The translations under genes were made by a program, and so were the position numbers. Positions 23,687-31,136 of a stretch of DNA of 64,000 bases are shown here, one piece after another. The notes below the pieces were generated by a model that did not search any database, was not told where the DNA came from, and was given only the letters and a program-made list of their open reading frames with translations. Each line of letters begins with the position of its first letter. Position 1 is the first letter of the stretch. Origin of the DNA: Pseudomonadota bacterium (lineage in GTDB: Bacteria; Pseudomonadota; Gammaproteobacteria; Steroidobacterales; Steroidobacteraceae); assembly GCA_025355105.1 (NCBI GenBank), contig JANYAE010000016.1, positions 1 to 64,000 of the forward strand, read 5' to 3'.

Positions 23687-24391
23687 GTGTCTACTAAAAC
23701 CCGGCAGCCCCGGCCTCCGCAGATGCTTGATCAGGGGAGAGTCCGGCAGAAGCTTCGCACCCGACACCAGATACTCGCCGCCGCGTCTGCTCTGGTTGCC
23801 GCAGGAAAGACGCCGACGGTCGAGGAGGCAGCGGACGCTGCAGGGGTGTCGCGCCGCACGGCGTATCGATACTTTCCGGCTCAGCGCAAGCTGCTGACGG
23901 AAGCGGCATTGGAGGGACTTCGCGCGCCGATGGAGGCAATGCTTGCCGCTGTGCCGGCGCGGCCCGAGGCGCAGGGTGTCGAGCGTCGGGTTGCGGCTCT
24001 GATTGATCGGATGCAGTCGATGGCCATCCGGCACGAGCAATTGCTGAGGACGATGATTCACCAAACGGTGCTCGAGCGCGGCTCTACCGCTCAGCCCCGT
24101 CGCGGAATACGGCGAATCGACTGGATTGAGGCCGCGCTCAAGCCCATGCGCGCACGGGTGCCCGCCAAGGCTTTTGAGCGGCTGGTCTCCGCACTTGCCC
24201 TCTGCGGTGGGATCGAGGCGATGCTGGTCTTGCGCGACATTCGCGGCCTTCCGGAGTCCGAGGCGATCGCGGTCAGCCGTTGGGCAGCGCAGGCGTTACT
24301 GGGGCAAACCCTTCGGGAGGCGGACGCGAGGAGGAGATCACCCCAAAAGGGCCGACCGCGCGCCCGGCTTCCAGGCCATCAGCGCCCTTAG
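23687..24391 (+). CDS. TetR/AcrR-family regulator
   Basis: Product of 234 aa from the GTG at 23687; an ATG at 23723 would give 222 aa and cannot be excluded, as neither has a good ribosome site. The helix-turn-helix is visible at PTVEEAADAAGVSRRTAYRYF. The C-terminal ligand domain is mostly helical. The basic tail (RRRSPQKGRPRARL) is unusual and may be read-through sequence gained after rearrangement. It probably represses the divergent cytochrome c gene and itself. Confidence 0.88.
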   Translation: MSTKTRQPRPPQMLDQGRVRQKLRTRHQILAAASALVAAGKTPTVEEAADAAGVSRRTAYRYFPAQRKLLTEAALEGLRAPMEAMLAAVPARPEAQGVERRVAALIDRMQSMAIRHEQLLRTMIHQTVLERGSTAQPRRGIRRIDWIEAALKPMRARVPAKAFERLVSALALCGGIEAMLVLRDIRGLPESEAIAVSRWAAQALLGQTLREADARRRSPQKGRPRARLPGHQRP

Positions 24392-24508
24392 CCCGAAAGC
24401 AGTGCGTCGGGCCCGTCGGTCGGCGGTCCGGCGCACTCGGTCGCGAAGTCGCACGATTCCGGGGAGCAGGTCAGCGCCAGCGTGATCGTTCTAAAGTTGG
24501 CATCCGGA

Positions 24509-24534
24509 CAGCAGACGGTCGCGACCGTCTGCTG
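24509..24534. terminator. 26-bp perfect palindrome after the relE-type toxin gene
   Basis: Arms CAGCAGACGGTCG and CGACCGTCTGCTG are exact complements, able to form an 11-bp stem with a CGCG loop. It starts 7 nt beyond the toxin stop and about 120 nt beyond the convergent tetR stop. No T-run follows on either side, so it may be a transcript-stabilising hairpin or a protein-binding site rather than an intrinsic terminator. Confidence 0.5.
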
Positions 24535-24541
24535 CGGGTCA

Positions 24542-24868
24542 TCAGCCGCCAAGCAAACGGCGCGCCAGCAGAGACTGCATATCCCGCCGTCCATCGGCAA
24601 TGAGATAGATAGCGACCCGCTGGCCAACCACACGATAGATCAGCCGGTAGGGTTTGAAGAGTACCTGCCGATATTCCTGGTCTCCGAGTCCACGGAGTTC
24701 TCTGGGCTGTGAGCCGCGCGTCGCTGCGACAGCAAGGCTATCGGCAATCTCGAGGATTCGGCTCAGGACACGTTGCGCGTTCGCGGGCGAGTCATGCTTT
24801 GCAATGTAGGTGACGATGTCCTCTAGGTCGCGTTCGGCGTCCTCGGTGACAACGACCTGGATTCCCAT
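24542..24868 (-). CDS. RelE/ParE-family toxin
   Basis: Product of 108 aa. The compact RelE/ParE fold is recognisable from VVVTEDAERDLEDIVTYIAKHDSPANA at the N-terminus and the YRLIYRVVGQRVAIYLIADGRRD core. Such toxins cut mRNA on the ribosome or inhibit gyrase; the sequence does not decide which. The ATG at 24868 overlaps the antitoxin TGA by one base (TGATG). Confidence 0.9.
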   Translation of the reverse strand: MGIQVVVTEDAERDLEDIVTYIAKHDSPANAQRVLSRILEIADSLAVAATRGSQPRELRGLGDQEYRQVLFKPYRLIYRVVGQRVAIYLIADGRRDMQSLLARRLLGG

Positions 24869-25146
24869 CAATCTTCCGCGACCGCCAGAGCTCGGACTCT
24901 TGCGGCGACGGCGGCGAGCGGTTTCACCCGGCCCTGTGCGATCTGTTGGTTGCCAAGCGCCAATATCTTGAGCAACGCCAGTGTCTCCTGCGTCTGCTCG
25001 TACGAGGCCACATCCTGAATTACGGCCTTGGCCTCACCATTCTGAGTAATGACCATCGGTTGACGCTGATCGGTCAATTCCTGCAGCACCTCGGCTGCAT
25101 TGGCTTTCAGATAGCTTATCGGCCTGATTTGCGTCGAATATCGCAT
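24868..25146 (-). CDS. Phd/YefM-family antitoxin
   Basis: Product of 92 aa. It opens MRYSTQIRPISYLKANAAEV, the standard Phd/YefM N-terminal DNA-binding fold, with PMVITQNGEAKAVIQDVASYE following. I chose the ATG at 25146 because family members begin here; a GTG three codons upstream is in frame. It should neutralise the RelE/ParE partner and repress the operon. The upstream 110 bp separate it from the right arm of unit 3. Confidence 0.9.
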   Translation of the reverse strand: MRYSTQIRPISYLKANAAEVLQELTDQRQPMVITQNGEAKAVIQDVASYEQTQETLALLKILALGNQQIAQGRVKPLAAVAARVRALAVAED

Positions 25147-25257
25147 GTCCGCCACCGGGCGCCTTGGAAGACTGAATTTAGTCCTTTATCGGTCTTCTTG
25201 GAAGGGGTCATATCGAGGAACCGCGTCCTTACGCTGCGATTTTTACGGCACAGCGCG

Positions 25258-25384
25258 CTGATTACTACTCACACCGTTCTCGGCGCATCAGCGGGCTAGA
25301 TGCCCGGATCGGCCAGAGATATTCAGGATCATAGAGTTTCGAAATCTACTTGGATCATTGGCTTAGCCGCGACCGAGGATCTGC
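25258..25384 (+). repeat. Right-end arm, copy 3 (127 bp)
   Basis: Gap-free homologue of the arms at 19196 and 21384: CTGATTACTAC at the left, TATTCAG at 25320-25326, and the core starting 59 bp later. Shares GCCCGGATCGGC with copy 2 and CGTTCTCGGC with copy 1. Confidence 0.75.
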
Positions 25385-25429
25385 CTACGAACCAGGAGGT
25401 CGGAGGTTCGAATTCTTCCGGGCGCGCCA
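25385..25429 (+). repeat. Attachment core copy 3
   Basis: 45 nt, with the same GGAGG T-stem 5' strand as copy 2 and two further changes (AGGAGG in the variable region, TCTTC in the T-stem 3' strand, leaving two G-T pairs). It is the most diverged copy and the most distal. If insertions stack at the tRNA, it is the oldest tRNA 3' end. Confidence 0.8.
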
Positions 25430-25608
25430 TCTTCCATTGGTTCCGCACGCGTGCATCGTCCGCGCTACCGTGGGCGAGCGGAGCGGACGCACGGCCACTG
25501 ATTGGAGCTACGGTCGCAGGTGCACGTCGAAGAATCGTGCGACCTCGTCGTGGTACTCCTTGGTTTCCGGGGCATGAATGTCGCGCCGATACTGCGTGTG
25601 CGATTGGC
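25430..25608 (+). repeat. Left-end arm, type Y, copy 2 (truncated fourth unit)
   Basis: Homologous to 19368-19544, including the 3' end of the hydrolase gene, and stops abruptly at GTGCGATTGGC. Beyond this point similarity to unit 2 ends and a glutathione-transferase-like frame begins. No right arm or core follows in this window. Confidence 0.75.
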
Positions 25609-25609
25609 G
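25508..25609 (-). pseudogene. 3' remnant of a second alpha/beta hydrolase gene
   Basis: The frame ending at the TAG at 25510-25508 encodes SHTQYRRDIHAPETKEYHDE followed by VARFFDVHLRP. It differs from the intact hydrolase C-terminus in only a few residues. Everything upstream of the catalytic His region is gone, so this is a deletion remnant. Confidence 0.85.
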
Positions 25610-25804
25610 GATCGCTTTCTCGTTGGCAACAGCCTGGGGGTGGCCGATATCGCTGTCGCCAGCATGTTCGTCAACTACGCACACGCCGGCGTCGTCGTGT
25701 CGGCAACGACACACCCGAAGACGGCGGCGTGGGTCGCTTCGCCGCTCTCCCGGCCCAGCTTCGCCGGTCGGATCGCGGCCGAAGGGAAATTGCTCGCCGC
25801 CTGA
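25604..25804 (+). pseudogene. C-terminal remnant of a glutathione S-transferase
   Basis: About 66 codons ending at TGA 25802-25804 encode RFLVGNSLGVADIAVASMF and, further on, HPKTAAWVASPLSRPSFAGR. This is the LvG...(T/V)ADIAvAs and Wv..l..RPsfa pattern of the GST C-terminal helical domain. The N-terminal thioredoxin domain is missing; the frame abuts the hydrolase remnant on the opposite strand, marking a recombination or deletion junction. Confidence 0.7.
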
Positions 25805-26072
25805 CGGTCTCCGATGGTGGCCGAGTGAGATGGCGTACGCGGAGACCGTCAACGTTCGCTCCGCGTATCTGCGCAGACGCGGCCAGCGTTGAAGTCCGAG
25901 TGCTGATTGAAAATGGCCAGGTGCGCAAGGATTGCCGAAACCAGGCGACGCGGTGCCGGAGGCGCCTGTCGCCGCAGCAACGGCCGTTGTTGCTGTGGAT
26001 GATCGCGAACGCCCGCTCGCATGCCGCGACGTCTACAGGTTACGCCAGCGCTCGTGGACGACGCTTGAGCAG
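25805..26072. other. No gene seen
   Basis: 268 bp between the GST remnant and the end of the PEP-mutase-like gene. No motif, repeat core or ribosome site recognised. The right boundary of the accessory region probably lies in or near here. Confidence 0.4.
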
Positions 26073-26909
26073 TTAGCCTGATCCGACCCTGCTGAAAAAC
26101 CCATCGAGGTCGGCGCCCAACGCAGCTTCTTTGAAGCCGTCGAAGCGACCCTGCTGCGCGATCATCTGCGCCGTACGCATGAATGCGCCCCAGGCCGAGC
26201 GCGCGAGTGCACCGCCGACGCTGACACGACGAACACCGAGTTCGGCAATATCCTTCAAGTCGAGTTCAATGGCGGACCCGACCAGCAGATTCACCGGCTT
26301 CGGAGCGACAGCTGCGACCACCGCAGCAATTTCCTCGCGAGTTCGCAAGCCCGGCGCATAGAGACAGTCAGCACCAGCAGAGGAATACGCCTGCAATCTC
26401 GCAACGGTTTCCGCCAAGTTCGGGTGGCCGACAAGAAAACATTCTGCGCGACCGATCAATAGGGTGTCACCACCCACCTTATCGATCGCTCGACGGGCGG
26501 TGCGAATTCGGTCGACTGCCGTGGCCACGTCGTGCAACGGGCGGTCAATGTTCCCGGTCGAGTCCTCGATGGACAGGCCGGCAACTCCAGTCTGTACAGC
26601 ACGTCTGACGTTGTCGGCCAATTCGGCCGTGTCTTTGGCGAAGCCACTCTCGAAGTCGGCGTTGATTGGCAGATCAGTAGCGGCGACCAACGACTCGAAA
26701 TGCGCGAGCGTCTGATCGCGCGATAGTTTGCCGTCAGATAGGCCCTGCGACCACGCGAATCCGGAACTCGTCGTGGCCAATGCCTTGAAGCCGCATTCTT
26801 GCAGGTATCTCGCGGTACCGACGCTCCAGGGATTTGGGATTACAAAGCACCCAGAGACATGCAAGTCCCGAAAGGCGCGGCGCTTGTCGGTAACGCGAGG
26901 AGAGCTCAT
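26073..26909 (-). CDS. Isocitrate lyase/PEP mutase superfamily protein
   Basis: Product of 278 aa, a TIM-barrel of the PEP mutase family. Visible are FVIPNPWSVGTARYL near the N-terminus, the INADFESGFAKD metal-site region and GLSIEDSTG. Typical reactions are cleavage or formation of C-C or C-P bonds in oxaloacetate-like substrates; the family's lyase signature KKCGH is not seen, so an oxaloacetate-hydrolase or methylisocitrate-lyase-like activity cannot be assigned with confidence. ATG at 26909 has GGGGG about 11 nt upstream. It is the first intact gene beyond the accessory region. Confidence 0.85.
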   Translation of the reverse strand: MSSPRVTDKRRAFRDLHVSGCFVIPNPWSVGTARYLQECGFKALATTSSGFAWSQGLSDGKLSRDQTLAHFESLVAATDLPINADFESGFAKDTAELADNVRRAVQTGVAGLSIEDSTGNIDRPLHDVATAVDRIRTARRAIDKVGGDTLLIGRAECFLVGHPNLAETVARLQAYSSAGADCLYAPGLRTREEIAAVVAAVAPKPVNLLVGSAIELDLKDIAELGVRRVSVGGALARSAWGAFMRTAQMIAQQGRFDGFKEAALGADLDGFFSRVGSG

Positions 26910-27289
26910 TGCAGTCGTTACCCCCGGAGTGCTGCCGGCAAGTGTACAGCGGGCCAGGAACGGCACCCTTGTGGCGAGGTGCCTATGGCGCTGGCTGACC
27001 GCGTTTCGCCGGACTGCGCCATTCAGCGCTGCAGACCCCATTGTCGGGCCGGGAGCGCGGCTCCACCCTGAGCCTTGCGCGGACGTCCGCTATGCGGCAG
27101 GGATTCATGCCGTAGCTGAGACGGCCTTTGGCTGCGGACGGCAGATCGGAGGCGAATGGGGCCGATTGCCAGAGTGGCGCCGCCAATCGGAAACCGGAAT
27201 GCCCGCTGCGTCTCGCTGAGAGTGCCGGGAGTTTCTTCGCGAGTCGGCAAGATCCAGATCGCGTTCCGAGCGCGGGGACTACACATGTC
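26910..27289. other. No gene seen
   Basis: 380 bp between two minus-strand genes. Open frames on both strands are short and have no recognised domain. The promoter of the PEP-mutase-like gene must lie at the left edge, but no clear hexamers stand out. Confidence 0.4.
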
Positions 27290-27931
27290 CTAGAGTCGCG
27301 GCAGCGCAGCCAAAGTATTCTGACGTTGCCGCTGCTCGGTCAGCGTCCGGTAGATCTTCAGGACCTTCGGGACGTATTCGAGCGTTTCGGAGTAAGGCGG
27401 GATCTGGTCCGAATATCGATCGACGGCGTCCTCGCCGGCGTTGAAGGCAGCGAGGGCGAGGCGCACGTTCTGGCGAAAGCGATTGATTAGAAAGCCAAGG
27501 TAGCGGGCGCCACCCCGCACGTTTTGTCTCGGATCGTAGCGATTGGACACACCAAACCGCGTCGCCGTCGCAGGCATGAGTTGCATCAGGCCGACCGCGC
27601 CGCGCTTAGAGACGGCGCGAGGATTGAAGCCCGATTCGACGACGATCACGGCTCTGAGGAGATTGGGCTCAACGGCCGCGGATTTCGCCTCCGCCTCAAT
27701 CATGGCGTCGTACCGCGCGGCAAGGGCCAGGAGCCGGGGGTCATAACGATCGCCACTGCGCGCAAAACCCTTGGGAGTGAGATCGAACAACTCATATCGC
27801 CGCGAGTCAGGCACGTCCGTGAAATGCGCTACGCCATCGGCGTCGACGTATTTGTAGATGGGGGGCGACGCGCTGGCGATCGAGGCCGTACACACGGCCA
27901 GGGCCGCCAGAGCGCATTTGCTGAGTAACAT
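27290..27931 (-). CDS. Lytic transglycosylase with DUF4124 and SLT domains
   Basis: Product of 213 aa. A signal peptide (MLLSKCALAALAVCTASIASA) is followed by a short DUF4124-like segment (IYKYVDADGVAHFTDVPD) and a transglycosylase SLT domain. The catalytic Glu is in VVESGFNP, followed by RGAVGLMQLMPATA and the AFNAGEDAVD motif. It should cleave the MurNAc-GlcNAc bond in periplasmic peptidoglycan with anhydro-ring formation. ATG at 27931 begins the signal peptide. Confidence 0.92.
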   Translation of the reverse strand: MLLSKCALAALAVCTASIASASPPIYKYVDADGVAHFTDVPDSRRYELFDLTPKGFARSGDRYDPRLLALAARYDAMIEAEAKSAAVEPNLLRAVIVVESGFNPRAVSKRGAVGLMQLMPATATRFGVSNRYDPRQNVRGGARYLGFLINRFRQNVRLALAAFNAGEDAVDRYSDQIPPYSETLEYVPKVLKIYRTLTEQRQRQNTLAALPRL

Positions 27932-28351
27932 AATGAGCAGCTTCCTCGACGGGAAGCCTAGTCCGATCGCTGACGCGTCACCGCGACCAGCGTCACGGCT
28001 TGATGGCAGACTCGCGACTCCGCTCCGCTGCCTCTGTCGAGCGAGGCTCCGGAAGTGTTCCGGATGCGTCTGGGCCACCTGTCCTACGCAGCGACGCTCG
28101 CCTGATGCCTAGTGCCGGGAGCCACGCAGCCTGCCCGGTCGAATGCGCACCGATGGTTCGGACGCGGCGACACAAGGTTCACCGCTCGTTCTACCGCTGG
28201 CTCGAACATGCCGCGATCGAGGTGAACCAGGTCTGGAACTCGTGCGATGCGACCAGACGAGCGTCCGGACCCTGTTGACGCGACCGGCAGCCGCGGCAGC
28301 TCGCCACCGGCGCCGGTGCTATCCCGCCGCGGACGGTGAGCTGATCGCCGA
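27932..28351. other. No gene seen
   Basis: 420 bp between the transglycosylase start and the end of the DUF885 gene. No coding frame with a ribosome site or motif was found on either strand. Confidence 0.4.
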
Positions 28352-30031
28352 TCACCACCCGTCGGTGACAGGTGTGCCCCGCTCGGCAGGCGCGGGGACC
28401 ATTTCGGTCTCGATGAGCGCGAACGGGATGGTCGCGGCGGCGTTCATGTGGGCGAAGAATTCGGCCAGGTCGAACGGTCGGCCTGCGGCCTGCTGCTGGT
28501 AGGCGTAGTCGCTGATGAGCCTTTCGAATTGCAGCTTGCCGGTGACGTAGCTCGTGCCGTAACCCGGCTGGCGCAGGTAGAGGAACTGCTCGAACGCGAC
28601 CAGCTCGCTCGCGGGGTCGGACCAGCCGCGTGGCGTCCAGTGCGCGTGGAAGCGGCCGGCTTCCGCCAGAGTCAGCTGGTTCGCCTGGACGTACAGCGAC
28701 GCGAGGCCCCGGGCGGCGCGGTTGGCCAGCATGATCCAGACGACTTCGCGCCCGCGCGGATCGTCGTCGTACAGGCCGGCCTGCATCAGCGTCTCCTCCA
28801 TCGCCGTGGCGAGGCCCTCCGAGCGGCTGTCGAACATGTTCTGCAGTGCCGGCAGGCGGCGGATCTCGCTGCGAGTCGGCTCTGCCTTCATCCGCGCCAG
28901 CTCGATCCAGTGGTAGTCGTGCGAAAAAAGTCCGAGCGGCTCGCGCGCGGTCGCATGCAGGAAGAAATTGCGCCGTTCCGGCGCCACGAACGGAAGCACC
29001 TGCTGCGCCAATGCGTCGCGGTAGTAGTCTCGGTCGGCGACGATGCCTGACCGGATCAGGAAGTCGGTGAGCTTCTGCATCCGCGCCGTGACCAGCGCCC
29101 GCCAGGCCTCGGGAGTGTCCGCGGGCCTGAGCGGCGGCAAGCCGCGATTGCGGAACTCCTCGAGCGCAAGACCGGCCCGCGCCCGCTCGAGTTCGCGACG
29201 CAGCAACGTCACCTGCTGGTCCCAGTCGTAAGGCACCAGGTGCACCTTCTGCAGGTACCAATTGTAGTTGTCCTTGCCGACCCCGGAGGGGCCGGTCTTC
29301 TTGGAAGCCTCGGACTGGACCCACGCGACGAACGCGTCGGTGGCGCCCCGCGCCTGCTCGACCGCGGCCCGCAGCTCCTTGCCGGTGCCGGCCAGACTCG
29401 CGTGCTTGGGCCCCTCGAGCGTGCGCATCTGCAGCGTTCCCGCCGTCAGCTGGGCCAGCACGTCGCTCTGTTCGCGCAGCGTGCCAACGCTGTAGATCCA
29501 GAGGTCACGGGCGTTGCTATCGTGCAGGTTGGCCTTCGCTTGCTCGAGCAGCGTCGGAATCGCTTCCAGCAGGCAGCGCAGCTCGCGTTGCTGGGGCGGT
29601 GATAGCGGGAACTGATAGGCGAACAGATCGATCGCCGGCGCGGCCGTCACGCCCTCATGCTGCGGCACGTCGCTGCGTTCGCCGAACACGGTCGCATAGA
29701 AGGACGGATCCCGCGCCCACGGCTGGCGGACGCGCAGATCGAAGTCGAGGCCGTTCATCTCGGCCTCGATCAGCCGATGGTCGACCTGCTGCGCCGCCGT
29801 CCAGCCCTGCGCGTCGACGGCGTCGAGGCGCGCCCGCCAGGCCGGTAACGCCGCGGCCTTGGCGCGCATGGCCGCGACGCCGTAGTCCGGCAGGCAACGC
29901 TCCACGCCGGGCCGCTCGAAGCGCCGCCATTCATCCGCCAGCCGCAGCAGCGACGCGTAGTCGCCGACGGCGTGTGCCGCGCATGGCGATGCCAGCAGCG
30001 CGCACGCCAGAAGCCATTGCCCAGTCCGCAT
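28352..30031 (-). CDS. Exported DUF885 family protein
   Basis: Product of 559 aa with a signal peptide (MRTGQWLLACALLASPCAAHA). The helical architecture and segments such as DNYNWYLQKVHLVPYDWDQQ and YGTSYVTGKLQFERLISDY are those of DUF885 proteins, whose fold is related to metallopeptidases. A classical HExxH is not intact here: the equivalent stretch reads HAHWTPRGW, so peptidase activity is doubtful. ATG at 30031 starts the signal peptide. Function unknown. Confidence 0.85.
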   Translation of the reverse strand: MRTGQWLLACALLASPCAAHAVGDYASLLRLADEWRRFERPGVERCLPDYGVAAMRAKAAALPAWRARLDAVDAQGWTAAQQVDHRLIEAEMNGLDFDLRVRQPWARDPSFYATVFGERSDVPQHEGVTAAPAIDLFAYQFPLSPPQQRELRCLLEAIPTLLEQAKANLHDSNARDLWIYSVGTLREQSDVLAQLTAGTLQMRTLEGPKHASLAGTGKELRAAVEQARGATDAFVAWVQSEASKKTGPSGVGKDNYNWYLQKVHLVPYDWDQQVTLLRRELERARAGLALEEFRNRGLPPLRPADTPEAWRALVTARMQKLTDFLIRSGIVADRDYYRDALAQQVLPFVAPERRNFFLHATAREPLGLFSHDYHWIELARMKAEPTRSEIRRLPALQNMFDSRSEGLATAMEETLMQAGLYDDDPRGREVVWIMLANRAARGLASLYVQANQLTLAEAGRFHAHWTPRGWSDPASELVAFEQFLYLRQPGYGTSYVTGKLQFERLISDYAYQQQAAGRPFDLAEFFAHMNAAATIPFALIETEMVPAPAERGTPVTDGW

Positions 30032-30572
30032 CGTCGATGCCTCCCGCAGATCCTGTTCAGCGAGTGTGCGCCAGCGATGAGCACGGGACCCAGGATTTGC
30101 GCGCCGATCGCCGCTGCATGGGCGGCGTCGCGGCTCGGTCGAGGCGGCCGCGCGTCGCCGTGCTGCGCCGCGTCGGCAGCGTCAGCCACGCCATTCCCGG
30201 CCGTCGAGAATTCTGGGCCGCTCCGACTTCAGGTGCCCGGGGACCCGGATCGACGGCGACCCCGGCAGCTTGCCGTCACGCCTCAGCGTCGTGCCGCGAC
30301 CGAAGCCGGGGAGCGTGGCCCGCGGCGTCGACGAGGCCAGCACGGGCAGCAGCTACGCATGCAGCCGGCACTGCTGCACGGCCAGGAACGCCGCCGCGGC
30401 GTGCGTACCGAGCAGAGTCTGCGCGGCGAGGACGACGCAGCAGGCCGCGACTCGGGCGGTCGAGGAGTTCCTGCCAGACGGTCCGTCGGGCGCGCTTGCG
30501 CCAGTTCCCGTTCGACGGGGATGAGAGACCACGGTCACGGCTGCGGCAGCTCGCGCGAAGCACGCGCCGGCG
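30032..30572. other. No gene seen
   Basis: About 540 bp between DUF885 and cytochrome P460 genes. Several open frames exist because the DNA is GC-rich, but all are Arg/Ala-rich without motifs or ribosome sites. It may hold decayed sequence plus the DUF885 promoter. Confidence 0.4.
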
Positions 30573-31136
30573 CTAGTCGGCGCGGAAACTGCCGGCCTTG
30601 ACGGCGATCGGCCTTGCGGTCGGGTAGAACTGCGTGAAAGTCGTATCGACGGCACCGTGCGCCTGATGACACTCGTAGCATGGTGCGGAGTAGGGCAACA
30701 GCGTCGCCGGCTTGTCGCCGTCCAGCACGAAGAAGCCCCAGCCGCCCTTGAACCGCGCCTCGTCGCGGACGTGCACCTCAGCTCCCATCAGGTCCTCGGT
30801 CTGGAAGTGGCCCTGCTTGTTGATCGAGCCCTTGCTGCTCGCGCCGCGGACCTCCATGACGAGCATCGTCTTGTCCGGCCAGTGCCCGGTGCGCTTGAAT
30901 GCGGCCCACGACGCCGGGTCGACAAAGACGTTGTCGAACATCGAGTGTCCGGCCATGGACGCGCCCTCGCTGTAGCTCATGTCGAGCCCGGAGCTCAGGT
31001 ACACCCACTCGCGGTAGTCGGTCGGCGCGAGCAGCGCACCGCCGGTCGTATAGCGCGGCCCCGGAGGGTCCCCGACGGCGGCGGTGAGCAGCAGCAACGA
31101 CGGGACGAGCAGGCTAAGCGAACGTCGAATCGACAT
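30573..31136 (-). CDS. Cytochrome P460 family c-type protein
   Basis: Product of 187 aa. A signal peptide is followed by the P460 domain (YREWVYLSSGLDMSY, MFDNVFVDPASW) and the heme-binding C153-Y-E-C156-H157. Cytochromes P460 oxidise hydroxylamine or reduce NO-related species in the periplasm; many family members in non-nitrifiers have unknown roles. ATG at 31136 has AAGGAGA 6 nt upstream. Its first 23 bases overlap the end of the upstream regulator gene, so the two are in one operon with coupled translation. Confidence 0.9.
   Translation of the reverse strand: MSIRRSLSLLVPSLLLLTAAVGDPPGPRYTTGGALLAPTDYREWVYLSSGLDMSYSEGASMAGHSMFDNVFVDPASWAAFKRTGHWPDKTMLVMEVRGASSKGSINKQGHFQTEDLMGAEVHVRDEARFKGGWGFFVLDGDKPATLLPYSAPCYECHQAHGAVDTTFTQFYPTARPIAVKAGSFRAD

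Larger units (their letters stand above)
21556..25429. mobile_element. tRNA-Arg-associated unit 3 (about 3.9 kb)
   Basis: Between cores 21511 and 25385. It carries an NTF2-like protein, a cytochrome c, a TetR regulator and a RelE/Phd pair, plus a decayed gene end near 22058. It has a type X left end like unit 1 and the common right arm. No recombinase gene is present. Confidence 0.65.

Noticed and set aside
30276-30563. Small frames on either strand between DUF885 and P460 genes
   Set aside because: No ribosome site, no motif, and composition typical of random GC-rich DNA.
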